Assembly: GCA_008123405.1 (NCBI GenBank)
Contig: VSSA01000008.1
Location: 1 to 64,000 of the forward strand
DNA length: 64,000 bases
Reading direction: 5' to 3'
Source: Nocardioides sp. BGMRC 2183
GTDB taxonomy: Bacteria > Actinomycetota > Actinomycetes > Propionibacteriales > Nocardioidaceae
Part shown: positions 34,351 to 42,101 of the stretch, in pieces
How positions within the stretch are numbered: position 1 is the first letter of the stretch
How the letters are laid out: the number at the start of each line of letters is the position of its first letter
Translations under genes and position numbers: made by a program
The notes under the pieces: generated by a model
The model's database searches: none
The model's input: the letters and a program-made list of their open reading frames with translations, nothing else
What the model was told of the DNA's origin: nothing

Positions 34351-35906
34351 GCCGGGACCTCCTCGTCGCTCTGAACGGCTGCCTGGTGTGCCGGGTCGGC
34401 GTTGGTGGCGGCGCGCATGATGTTCTCCGGGTTCGCCTCGGCGCGGTCGAGCTCAGCGGTGATCCGACCCTCGTGGACGACCAGGACCCGGTCGGCCATG
34501 CCGAGCACCTCCGGCAGTTCGGAGGAGATCATCAGGATCGCCAGCCCCTGACCGGCCAGGTCGGAGAGGAGGCGGTGCACCTCGGACTTGGTGCCGACAT
34601 CGATGCCACGGGTGGGCTCGTCGATGATCAGCAGCTTGGGGTCGGTGGCCAGCCACTTGGCGATGACGACCTTCTGCTGGTTGCCACCGCTCATCGTCGC
34701 GGCGTGCATGTCCAGCGCGCTCGTCTTGACCTCGAGCTTGGCGGCCCACGGACCAGCGGCACGGTTCTCGGCGCGGGTGGTGAGCAAGCCGGCGGTGGTC
34801 AGTCCGCGGCGGATCACCGCGGCGATGTTGCGGGCGACCGAGGCCTCGGTGACCAGCCCCTGCTTGCGACGGTCCTCCGGGACGAAGGCGATGCCGGCCC
34901 TGATCGCTGCGCGCGGGTTGCGCGGCGCGATCCGGTGGCCGTTCATCGTGACGGTGCCGGAGTCGTAGGAGTCGACACCGAAGACGGCTCGGGCGATCTC
35001 GGAGCGCCCGGCCCCGACCAGCCCGGCCAGGCCGACGATCTCCCCGGCCCGGACCTGGAAGGAGACGTCGTGGAAGACGCCTGCGGTGTTGAGGTCGGCC
35101 ACGTCGAGCACGACCTCGCCGATCTCGGCCGGGGTCTTCGGGAAGAGCTCGGTCACCTCGCGCCCGACCATCTCCGCGACCAGCTTGTCGACGCTGGTCT
35201 CCGCGATCTGCTGGGTGGAGACGTAGGAGCCGTCGCGCATCACGGTGACGGTGTCGCAGAGGTCGAAGACCTCCTCGAAACGGTGCGAGATGAAGACCAG
35301 GCCCCGCCCTTCGTCGCGCAGCGAGCGCGCGACGGCGAAGAGCCGGTCGACCTCCACGCCGGAGAGGGCGGCGGTCGGCTCGTCCATGATCAGCAGCGCC
35401 GCGTCCAGCGAGATCGCCTTCGCGATCTCGATGATCTGCTGGTCCGCGATGGAGAGACCGCGAGCCGGACGGCGCGGGTCGAGCACCACACCGAGACGCT
35501 CGAAGAGCGCCTCGGACTCGGCGTACATCCGGGCCCGGTCGATCCGGCGCGCGGCGCCGAGCGGCTGGCGCCCCATGAAGATGTTCTCCGCGACCGAGAG
35601 GTCGGGGAAGAGCGTGGGCTCCTGGTAGATCACGGCCACACCGGCCGACTTCGACTCCGCGGTCGAGCTGAAGTCCACGGCCTTGCCCTGGAACTCGAAG
35701 ACGCCGGCGTCGCGGCGGTGCACGCCGGCGACGATCTTGACCAGGGTCGACTTGCCGGCGCCGTTCTCACCCACGAGCGCGTGGATCGAGCCGGGTGCCA
35801 CCCGCAGGGTCCCCGAGCGCAGGGCGGCCACGGCTCCGAACGACTTCGCCACGTCCTGGAGCTCCAGCACGAACGCCTGCTCAGGGCGTGCGGTGGGGTC
35901 TGACAT
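34347..35906 (-). CDS. rhaT: Rhamnose ABC transporter, double ATPase
   Basis: A 519-residue protein with two ABC ATPase domains in tandem, as in RbsA and RhaT. The first has an intact Walker A (GENGAGKST, residues 46-54); the second has the degenerate form usual for the family (GLVGAGRSE) but an intact SGGNQQKV signature. It energises rhamnose uptake. I chose the ATG at 35906, 3 bases after GAGGAG; the frame to 35945 runs into the operator. It is the first gene of the 16-kb operon and divergent from the regulator gene. Confidence 0.93.
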   Translation of the reverse strand: MSDPTARPEQAFVLELQDVAKSFGAVAALRSGTLRVAPGSIHALVGENGAGKSTLVKIVAGVHRRDAGVFEFQGKAVDFSSTAESKSAGVAVIYQEPTLFPDLSVAENIFMGRQPLGAARRIDRARMYAESEALFERLGVVLDPRRPARGLSIADQQIIEIAKAISLDAALLIMDEPTAALSGVEVDRLFAVARSLRDEGRGLVFISHRFEEVFDLCDTVTVMRDGSYVSTQQIAETSVDKLVAEMVGREVTELFPKTPAEIGEVVLDVADLNTAGVFHDVSFQVRAGEIVGLAGLVGAGRSEIARAVFGVDSYDSGTVTMNGHRIAPRNPRAAIRAGIAFVPEDRRKQGLVTEASVARNIAAVIRRGLTTAGLLTTRAENRAAGPWAAKLEVKTSALDMHAATMSGGNQQKVVIAKWLATDPKLLIIDEPTRGIDVGTKSEVHRLLSDLAGQGLAILMISSELPEVLGMADRVLVVHEGRITAELDRAEANPENIMRAATNADPAHQAAVQSDEEVPA

Positions 35907-35929
35907 CCGCTCCTCGCCTTCTTGATCGG

Positions 35930-35947
35930 GATTGAAAGGTTTCAATC
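35930..35947. promoter_or_regulatory. Operator-like palindrome C, upstream of rhaT
   Basis: GATTGAAA-GG-TTTCAATC has perfect 8-bp arms, with core TGAAAGGTTTCA (35933-35944). It lies between the rhaT start and the likely promoter, just downstream of the predicted transcription start, which suits repression. The LacI-family protein encoded divergently is the obvious candidate to bind it. Confidence 0.7.
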
Positions 35948-35962
35948 ATCGCGGACACAGTG

Positions 35963-35992
35963 ACGCTAGGTGACTGCTGTCACAGACGTCAA
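35963..35992 (-). promoter_or_regulatory. Likely rhaT operon promoter with an embedded CRP-like site
   Basis: On the minus strand TTGACG (35987-35992) and TAGCGT (35963-35968) are separated by 18 bases and resemble -35 and -10 boxes. The spacer (35969-35984) reads TGTGACAGCAGTCACC, near the CRP/GlxR consensus and sharing 14 bases exactly with 19367-19380. A CRP site between the boxes would be unusual for an activator, so either the boxes or the site may be misassigned. Confidence 0.45.
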
Positions 35993-36010
35993 GGGATTCC
36001 CGAAACTTTG

Positions 36011-36024
36011 TTGAAACGAATCAA
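36011..36024. promoter_or_regulatory. Operator-like site D, upstream of the LacI-family gene
   Basis: TTGAAACGAATCAA with core TGAAACGAATCA (36012-36023), the fourth match to the shared 12-bp motif. It lies upstream of a TAGTGT box (36053-36058) that may serve the regulator gene, so autoregulation is possible. Confidence 0.6.
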
Positions 36025-36120
36025 TAACAGCGGTCCGCGACCGGGTTCGCTCTAGTGTGTCTCCCACCACCCCCCACCCGCACTCGGGACGATGTCCCGG
36101 GTGCCGACGACAGGACCGAC

Positions 36121-37158
36121 GTGACCGACCTGAGTGCAGCGGGAGCCGGCGATCGAGCACGAGCAGTGTCGGTCAAGGACGTCGCCGCCGAGGCAGGAGT
36201 CTCCGTGGGCACCGTCTCCAATGTGCTCAACCGTCCGGAGAAGGTCTCCACCTCCACCCGCGAGCACGTGCTCGCCGTGATCGACGAACTGGGCTTCGTG
36301 CGCAACGACGCCGCGCGCCAACTGCGGGCCGGCAGCAACCACGCCGTGGGCATGGTCGTCCTCGACGTCCGCAACCCGTTCTTCACCGACGTCGCCCGCG
36401 GGGTGGAGGAGCGACTGGCCGAGCACCGCCGCCCACTCATCCTCGGCAACTCCGGCCAGGACGCGGACCGGGAGCAGATGCTGCTCGACCTCTTCGAGGA
36501 GCAGCGGGTCAGCGGCCTCCTCGTCTCCCCCGTTGGCGGCGTGCTCCCCCGTCTGCGCCGCCTGCGCGATCGCGGGACGGCGGTGGTGGCCGTCGACCGT
36601 CGCTTGGACAGCAGCGAGTTCTCCTCCGTCGCCGTCGACGACCGCCTCGGTGGGCGGATCGCCGTGCAGCACCTGCTGGACCAGGGTCGACGTCGGATCG
36701 CGTTCGTCGGCGGTCCGCGCGGCCTCACCCAGGTCGAGCACCGCTATGAGGGGGCCGCTGCCGCTGTCGCCGACACCGACGGCGCGACGCTGCGTCTGGT
36801 CGTCACCGGGATCATGGATGCCGCCGCGGGGCGGCATGGAGCCGAAGATCTCCTCGCCGACGACGGGGACCGCCCCGATGCCATCTTCGCCGCCAACGAC
36901 CTGGTCGCCCTCGGTGTGCTGCAGGCGCTCACGCTGGCCGGGGTGAGCGTGCCGGACGAGATCGCCATCATCGGCTACGACGACATCGACTTCGCCGCCT
37001 CCGCCGCTATCCCCCTCAGCTCCGTACGCCAGCCGCGCGAGCAGCTCGGCGCCGTCGCAGCCGATCTGCTGATGGCGACCATCGAGGACCCGACACGTGC
37101 GGCCGAGGACGTCGTACTGGAGCCGTCGTTGGTGGTCCGCCGCTCCACCCAGCCCTGA
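36121..37158 (+). CDS. LacI-family transcriptional regulator of the rhamnose locus
   Basis: A 345-residue LacI/GalR-family protein: an N-terminal helix-turn-helix (SVKDVAAEAGVSVGTVSNVL, about residues 16-35), a hinge helix, and a sugar-binding domain of the peripla_BP_3 type. I chose the GTG at 36121, with AGGA 5 bases upstream; a longer frame from 36055 adds 22 Pro/Asp-rich residues and a start at 36166 is possible. It is divergent from the rhaT operon, and four matching palindromic motifs surround it and the rhamnosidase genes, so it most likely represses rhamnose use and releases with rhamnose or a derivative. The effector is inferred. Confidence 0.88.
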   Translation: MTDLSAAGAGDRARAVSVKDVAAEAGVSVGTVSNVLNRPEKVSTSTREHVLAVIDELGFVRNDAARQLRAGSNHAVGMVVLDVRNPFFTDVARGVEERLAEHRRPLILGNSGQDADREQMLLDLFEEQRVSGLLVSPVGGVLPRLRRLRDRGTAVVAVDRRLDSSEFSSVAVDDRLGGRIAVQHLLDQGRRRIAFVGGPRGLTQVEHRYEGAAAAVADTDGATLRLVVTGIMDAAAGRHGAEDLLADDGDRPDAIFAANDLVALGVLQALTLAGVSVPDEIAIIGYDDIDFAASAAIPLSSVRQPREQLGAVAADLLMATIEDPTRAAEDVVLEPSLVVRRSTQP

Positions 37159-37240
37159 CCCGGCGCAAACGCACACCGGTTTTCCGCTGACCCGGCTCAA
37201 ACGCACACGCGGATCACGCCGACCCGGCTCAAACGCAGGT
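37157..37240. repeat. 32-bp tandem repeat after the LacI-family gene
   Basis: Units start at 37157, 37189 and 37221, an exact 32-base period, each beginning GACCCGGC(G/T)CAAACGC. The last unit is partial. The first unit overlaps the regulator's stop codon (TGA, 37156-37158). The first 16 bases are the inverse of the dispersed repeat at 66-81 and 37348-37363. Confidence 0.8.
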
Positions 37241-37311
37241 TGGGACGGTGGGATGACGGGAGTCGACGTCAGCGAGATCGGCCCGGCATCTCAGCCGGCC
37301 AGCGCCAAACC

Positions 37312-37363
37312 GACCGGCATTCGCGCCGGTCAGCCCGATTTCGACCGGCGTTTGCGCCGGGTC
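37312..37363. repeat. Inverted copies of the same repeat family, before the VIT gene end
   Basis: 37348-37363 is an exact GCGTTTGCGCCGGGTC, inverted relative to the copy at 37157-37172. Next to it, 37312-37331 is a shorter hairpin (GACCGGC, 6-base loop, GCCGGTC) of similar make-up. The pair of inverted ends could act as a two-way terminator between the convergent genes. Confidence 0.65.
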
Positions 37364-37366
37364 GCC

Positions 37367-38104
37367 TCAGACCTGGGTGCCGAGGGCGGAGCCGACCAGG
37401 TAGGTGACTGCCATCGCGAAGAGTCCGCCGGCGACGTTGCGGGCGACCGCCCGGCCGCGTGGGCCGTAACCGAGGCGGGCGCTGGTCCAGCCGGTGAGTG
37501 CGAGCGCCACCGTCACCGCGATCACGGTGACCGGGACGCGCAGGTCCTCGGTGACCAGGATGATGGTGAGCAGCGGGAGCAGCGCGCCGAGGGTGAAGGA
37601 GAGCATCGAGGCGAAGGCCGCGTTCCACGGGCTGGTCAGGTCGTCGGGATCGATGCCCAACTCGGTCTCGGCATGGGCACCCAGCGCATCCTCGGCGGTG
37701 AGCTGACGGGCCACCTGCAGCGCGAGGTCCTGGTCCAGACCTTTGCGGACGTAGAGGTCGGCCAGCTCGGCGAGCTCTTCGTCGGGGTCCTCGGCCAACT
37801 CACGGCGTTCGGTCTCCAGCAGCGCCTCCTCGGAGTCGCGTTGCGTGCTGACCGAGACGTACTCGCCGGCTGCCATGCTCATCGCCCCGGCTACCAGGCC
37901 GGCGACACCTGCGATCAGGATCGCGGTGCGGTCGGTGGTCGCGCCGGCGACGCCGAGCACGATGCCGGCGGTACTGACGATCCCGTCGTTGGCACCGAGG
38001 ACGCCGGCTCGGAGCCAGTTCATCCGGTCGTTGAAGCCCCGCTCGTGCGGCTCGTCCGGGTGCGGACCGATCTCGTCGACACCCACCTCCGGCGTGTTCG
38101 TCAC
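37367..38104 (-). CDS. VIT1/CCC1-family membrane transporter
   Basis: A 245-residue VIT/CCC1 family protein. The family start RAGVLGANDGIVSTAGIVLGVAGA is partly visible as RAGVLGANDGI, followed by about five membrane segments and a charged central loop with many Glu residues. Relatives move iron or manganese out of the cytosol; bacterial members are rarely characterised. The GTG at 38104 has no upstream in-frame alternative. A GATAAT box 6 bases before it suggests a leaderless transcript. Confidence 0.88.
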   Translation of the reverse strand: MTNTPEVGVDEIGPHPDEPHERGFNDRMNWLRAGVLGANDGIVSTAGIVLGVAGATTDRTAILIAGVAGLVAGAMSMAAGEYVSVSTQRDSEEALLETERRELAEDPDEELAELADLYVRKGLDQDLALQVARQLTAEDALGAHAETELGIDPDDLTSPWNAAFASMLSFTLGALLPLLTIILVTEDLRVPVTVIAVTVALALTGWTSARLGYGPRGRAVARNVAGGLFAMAVTYLVGSALGTQV

Positions 38105-38110
38105 GCCTCC

Positions 38111-38116
38111 ATTATC
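38111..38116 (-). promoter_or_regulatory. -10 box of the VIT-family gene (leaderless)
   Basis: The minus strand reads GATAAT, then 6 bases, then the GTG start at 38104. Transcription would begin at or next to the start codon. Confidence 0.45.
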
Positions 38117-38126
38117 CCCGAACGAC

Positions 38127-38256
38127 GGGCTGTGACTTCCGTGCCGTAAGCGCCCTCTCGCAAGGCGGAGCGCCGAAGGCGGCCGTCAAGCGAAGCGGGC
38201 CGTCGAGGCGCGACAACGCCGCGAGAGGGATGCTCACGGCGCGGAGGTCACAGCCC
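38127..38256. repeat. 130-bp near-palindrome with 35-bp arms
   Basis: Arms 38127-38161 and 38221-38256 match at 31 of 35 aligned positions with one extra base; the 59-base centre is GC-rich and has its own short hairpins. The right arm includes the stop codon of the acyl-CoA dehydrogenase gene (38248-38250). It could be a terminator, an RNA-processing element, or a REP/MITE-like repeat. Confidence 0.75.
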
Positions 38257-39393
38257 GAGCTCGCGGCCGATCAGTTCCTTCATGATCTCGTTCGACCCGG
38301 CCCAGATCTTGGTGACCCGCGCGTCGCGCCAGGCGCGGGCGACCCGGTACTCGTTCATGAAGCCGTAGCCACCGTGGAGCTGCACGCAGTGCTCGAGGAC
38401 CTCGCCCTGGACCTGGCTCGAATACCACTTGGCCTTCGCCGCGTCGACCGCGGAGAGCTCCTTGTTGGAGTGCGCCAGCACGCATTTGTCGATGTAGGCC
38501 TCTGCCACCTCGATCCGGGTGACCAGGTCGGCCAGCAGGAACTTGTTGTGCTGGAACTTGCCGATCGGCTGGCCGAACGCCTGCCGCTCCTTGGCGTAGT
38601 CGACAGTCTCGGCGAGGATCTGCTTGGCGTGGGCCACGTTGGCCACAGCGCATCCGAGCCGCTCCTGCGGCAGCTTCTGCATCATGTGGATGAACCCCAT
38701 ATTGAGCTCACCGATGATCTCGGCGTCGGTGACCCGGACGTTCTCGAAGAAGAGCTCGGCGGTGTCGGACTCCTCCATGCCCACCTTGTCGAGCTTGCGG
38801 CCGCGCGAGAAGCCCTCCTTGGTCGCCTCGATGCCGAAGAGGGTGATGCCCTTCGGGCCCTTCTCGGGGTCGGTCCGCACGGCGGTGACGAACAGGTCGC
38901 CGGAGTAGCCGTTGGTGATGAAGGTCTTGGAGCCGTTGATGACCCACTCGTCGCCGTCACGGACGGCGGTGGTCTTCAGCGCGGCGAGGTCGGAGCCACC
39001 GGACGGCTCGGTCATCCCGATACCGGTCAGGATCTCGCCCGACGCGCAGCCGGGCAGCCAGCGCTCACGCTGCTCGTCGGTGCCGAGGTCGACGATGTAG
39101 GGCACCGTGATGTCGGCGTGGATGCCGTGACAGGTCGGGTACGCCGCCCCCGCCTTGGCCAGCTCCTCCTGCAGCACCGCGTTGAACCGGTAGTCGCCCG
39201 CCTCGGCGCCGTCGTACTGCTCGGGGATCTCGAGGCCGAGAAGACCCTGCTTGCCGGCCTCGAGCCAGAACTCACGCGGCAGCGCCTTGTCGGCGATGTG
39301 CTGCTCGGAGTTCGGCAGGACGGAGCGGTCGACGAACTCCTTCACCGATGCCCGGAACGCCTCGTGGTCCTCGTCGTAGATCTCGCGCTTCAT
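38248..39393 (-). CDS. Acyl-CoA dehydrogenase
   Basis: A 381-residue FAD-dependent acyl-CoA dehydrogenase, full length for the family. GMTEPSGGSDL near residue 127 matches the flavin/substrate signature, and a conserved C-terminal helix region (HGGYGFMNEY, near 345) is present. It oxidises acyl-CoA to the 2-enoyl-CoA; chain length cannot be told from sequence alone. I chose the ATG at 39393, where the family N-terminus (REIYDEDHEAFR) begins; the longer frame is out of family. It is a lone gene between the kinase and the VIT gene. Confidence 0.93.
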   Translation of the reverse strand: MKREIYDEDHEAFRASVKEFVDRSVLPNSEQHIADKALPREFWLEAGKQGLLGLEIPEQYDGAEAGDYRFNAVLQEELAKAGAAYPTCHGIHADITVPYIVDLGTDEQRERWLPGCASGEILTGIGMTEPSGGSDLAALKTTAVRDGDEWVINGSKTFITNGYSGDLFVTAVRTDPEKGPKGITLFGIEATKEGFSRGRKLDKVGMEESDTAELFFENVRVTDAEIIGELNMGFIHMMQKLPQERLGCAVANVAHAKQILAETVDYAKERQAFGQPIGKFQHNKFLLADLVTRIEVAEAYIDKCVLAHSNKELSAVDAAKAKWYSSQVQGEVLEHCVQLHGGYGFMNEYRVARAWRDARVTKIWAGSNEIMKELIGRELGL

Positions 39394-39475
39394 GGGCGGG
39401 ACTCTACTCCCGGGTAGCCGCGCCCGGCACGCCCGCTGGAGCACGTCCACGGGGCACGAGGTGGAGGCGCGGCGC

Positions 39476-41275
39476 TCAGCCGCCCAGCGACTTCGTCCAC
39501 TCCTCGAGGTCGAAGATCTCCTCGCCCTTCGGCGCGACGATCTCGACCTCGGTGTCGAAGTCGGAGAAGTCGAAGATGTCCACCCCACTCTCCTCGAGCC
39601 GGAGCAGGTAGTGCGGCTCCTCGACCTGGACGTAGAGGGTCTCGGACTGGTTGCCGTCGGACTGGGTGACCTTCACCGCGTCGTTGCCGTTCACGTCCTC
39701 GACGCCCTCGGTCTCGGCGACGGCGTCCTCGCGGCCGTCGCGCTCGAAGAACCGATCGAGGTCGCAGACCGGCCGCAGGGCCGGACGCATGCTGTTGTCG
39801 TTGATCCACTTGTCGCCGATCGCCTCGGTGACAACCTTCCAGGTGTCGGGGGCCTGTGCCTGCCAGTAGGCGTCGTCGGGCCGCAGGAAGACCTGGCCGC
39901 TGACCGACCGGAATTCGGCGTTGCCGCCGCCGGGGAGGGTCATCGTGCCCTCGCAGTCGCCGATCGAGGTGGAGACCAGGTCGACCTCGATCAGCCCATC
40001 GCTGCCGGACTGGAACTGGCCCTCCACCCGGGCGACCTCGAGGACCGCCATCTCCTTCTCAGCGGCGTTGACGATGTCCTTCGGGTCGCTCTCGGCGAAC
40101 GCGCTGTCGGTGCCGGGCGGGTCATCGCTCTCACCGCCCGCACTGCTGGTGAGGATCGCAGCGGCGATCCCGACTGCCACCGCCGTGCCCGCTGCGGCAC
40201 CGCCGACGATCCACCAGCGACGTCCTGACTGCTTCCGAGGTGGCGGGGTCCAACCACCGCCGTCGGTCGGCGCGGACGATCCGGAGTAGGAACCGCTCCC
40301 GCTGTGGTACGGCGGCGGTGGCGGAGCTGCCGCCGGGTTGCTCGTCGCGGGTCGACCGGTCGGCGTCACCGGACGCAGCGCGGTCTGCGCGGGCGGCTGC
40401 GGCGCGGCCGTGCCGGCGTCGGCCGGCATCCGCAGTGCCGCCTGCAGATCGGCGCGCATCGCGGACGCCGACGCGTAGCGGTCGCCGGGCTCCTTGGCCA
40501 TCGCGGTGCGCAGGATGCGGTTGGTGGCCTGCACCATCGCGCTGCTGCCGGCCAGTTGCGGCACCGGATCGTTGATGTGCGCGCCGATCACCTGATACTC
40601 CGTCGCCCCCTGGTACGGCGACTCGCCGGTCAACGCGACCCAGAGCAGACAGCCGAGCGAGTAGATGTCGGCAGCAGGCCCAGCCGGCGCACCGGCGTGC
40701 AGCTCGGGCGCCATGTAGGACGGCGTACCGACGGCGGAGGAGCTGAAGCGGGTGGCGGCGGAGTTCATCCGTCGGGCGATACCGAAATCGCACAGGTAGG
40801 CGCGGACCTGGCCGCCGCGGATCCGCACCAGCACGTTGCCGGGCTTGATGTCGCGGTGCACCAGCCCTGCGTCGTGCGCGTCGGCCAAACCGCTGGCGAC
40901 CTGCTCGATCACCTCGAGCGCATTCACCATCGGCGGTACGCCGGCGGTGCTGATCAGCTCGCCCAGGTCACCGTCGACGATCAGCTGACTGGCGATGTAG
41001 AGGTAGCCGTCCTCCTCACCGTGGGCATAGACCGCCACGACGTGCGAGGACTCCAGGGATGCCTGGGCACGAGCCTCCCGGGTGAACCGCTCGCGAAAGT
41101 CAGGGTCGTGCGCGTAGTGCGGCGCGATCACCTTCAGCGCGACCTCGCGGCCGAGGTTCTCCTCCATCGCTCGGAAGACCACGCCCATGCCGCCCTGGCC
41201 GAGCTGTTCGAGGATCCGGAATCGGCCGATCCGGGCACCCGGAGTCGGGTAGCCGAGGGCCGAAGGGGAACTCAT
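39476..41275 (-). CDS. Transmembrane serine/threonine protein kinase
   Basis: A 599-residue Hanks-type kinase. The kinase domain (about 17-275) has the glycine loop GQGGMGVVF, catalytic HRDIKPGNVL near residue 142, DFGIAR and APE. A Pro-rich juxtamembrane linker leads to one membrane segment (about 352-373). The outer domain (about 395-599) has no PASTA repeats; its pattern of beta strands resembles LppX/LprG-like lipoprotein folds, so it may sense a lipid or other hydrophobic ligand, which is a guess. The gene stands alone. Confidence 0.92.
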   Translation of the reverse strand: MSSPSALGYPTPGARIGRFRILEQLGQGGMGVVFRAMEENLGREVALKVIAPHYAHDPDFRERFTREARAQASLESSHVVAVYAHGEEDGYLYIASQLIVDGDLGELISTAGVPPMVNALEVIEQVASGLADAHDAGLVHRDIKPGNVLVRIRGGQVRAYLCDFGIARRMNSAATRFSSSAVGTPSYMAPELHAGAPAGPAADIYSLGCLLWVALTGESPYQGATEYQVIGAHINDPVPQLAGSSAMVQATNRILRTAMAKEPGDRYASASAMRADLQAALRMPADAGTAAPQPPAQTALRPVTPTGRPATSNPAAAPPPPPYHSGSGSYSGSSAPTDGGGWTPPPRKQSGRRWWIVGGAAAGTAVAVGIAAAILTSSAGGESDDPPGTDSAFAESDPKDIVNAAEKEMAVLEVARVEGQFQSGSDGLIEVDLVSTSIGDCEGTMTLPGGGNAEFRSVSGQVFLRPDDAYWQAQAPDTWKVVTEAIGDKWINDNSMRPALRPVCDLDRFFERDGREDAVAETEGVEDVNGNDAVKVTQSDGNQSETLYVQVEEPHYLLRLEESGVDIFDFSDFDTEVEIVAPKGEEIFDLEEWTKSLGG

Positions 41276-41328
41276 ACCCTGTTTTCTACCCGACGCGGGT
41301 GACGATCACGCGTTCGCGGCGTCCGACG

Positions 41329-42021
41329 TCACGAGCCGAGCAGCTCGTCGACCCACGCCGGCACCAGCTCTCCGGCCTTGCCGTGGCGGGAGTCGTGGAA
41401 GAAGAACGAGCCCTCGCTGGGCTCGAGGTTCAGCTCCGTGGCGCGGGCACCGTGACGTCGGGCGTGCTGCACGAAGCCGGCCGCCGGGTAGACCGCACCG
41501 GAGGTCCCGATCGACACGAAGATCTCCGCGTCGGTGAGCGCATCGATGATCCGGTCCATCTCATACGGGATCTCGCCGAACCAGACCACGTCGGGTCGTA
41601 GCGCGGTCGAGCCGCACCCCGGGCACGCCGGACGATCGACCAGCGTCCCGGTCCAGGGATGCCGCTGGTCGCAGGAAGTGCACCAGGCCTTCAACAGCTC
41701 GCCGTGCATGTGCACCACGCGCTGCAGGCCGCCGCGTTCGTGGAGGTCGTCGATGTTCTGGGTGACCACCAGCAGCTCCTCGCCGACGGCGGCCTCCAGG
41801 CGGGCGAGCGCCTCGTGCGCCGGATTCGGTACGACGCCGGCCAGCGACGCACGCCGCTCGTCGTAGAACTTCAGTACCGTGGCCGGGTCGCGGTCATACG
41901 CTTCGGGGGTTGCGACGTCCTCGACGTGGTAGCCCTCCCAGAGCCCATCGGCGTCACGGAACGTGGGCACACCGCTCTCGGCGGAGATGCCGGCGCCGGT
42001 CAGGACCACGATGCGACTCAC
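41329..42021 (-). CDS. cobB: NAD-dependent protein deacylase (sirtuin)
   Basis: A 230-residue class III-like sirtuin: NAD-binding GAGISAESGVPTFRD at the N-terminus, QNID, catalytic His in VVHMHGEL, and a CxxC...CxxC zinc site (CTSC, CPGC). The segment FYDERR has the Tyr-x-x-Arg pair that in SIRT5 and CobB favours removal of succinyl and malonyl groups. It likely reverses lysine acylation of metabolic enzymes. The GTG start is 7 bases after a TACGCT box, suggesting a leaderless message. Confidence 0.93.
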   Translation of the reverse strand: MSRIVVLTGAGISAESGVPTFRDADGLWEGYHVEDVATPEAYDRDPATVLKFYDERRASLAGVVPNPAHEALARLEAAVGEELLVVTQNIDDLHERGGLQRVVHMHGELLKAWCTSCDQRHPWTGTLVDRPACPGCGSTALRPDVVWFGEIPYEMDRIIDALTDAEIFVSIGTSGAVYPAAGFVQHARRHGARATELNLEPSEGSFFFHDSRHGKAGELVPAWVDELLGS

Positions 42022-42028
42022 GTCACGC

Positions 42029-42034
42029 AGCGTA
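42029..42034 (-). promoter_or_regulatory. -10 box of cobB (leaderless)
   Basis: The minus strand reads TACGCT, 7 bases before the GTG at 42021. No ribosome binding site is visible, consistent with a leaderless transcript. Confidence 0.45.
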
Positions 42035-42101
42035 CGGGAGCCACACGCTTCGCCACGTTCTCACCCCTGCCCGATGCACCGGACCCGACCAGTTGGCGTC
42101 G

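Noticed and set aside
36055-36120. Upstream GTG start for the LacI-family gene
   Set aside because: The extra 22 residues are Pro/Asp-rich and lie before the family N-terminus; the GTG at 36121 has a binding site and TAGTGT at 36053-36058 looks like a promoter.
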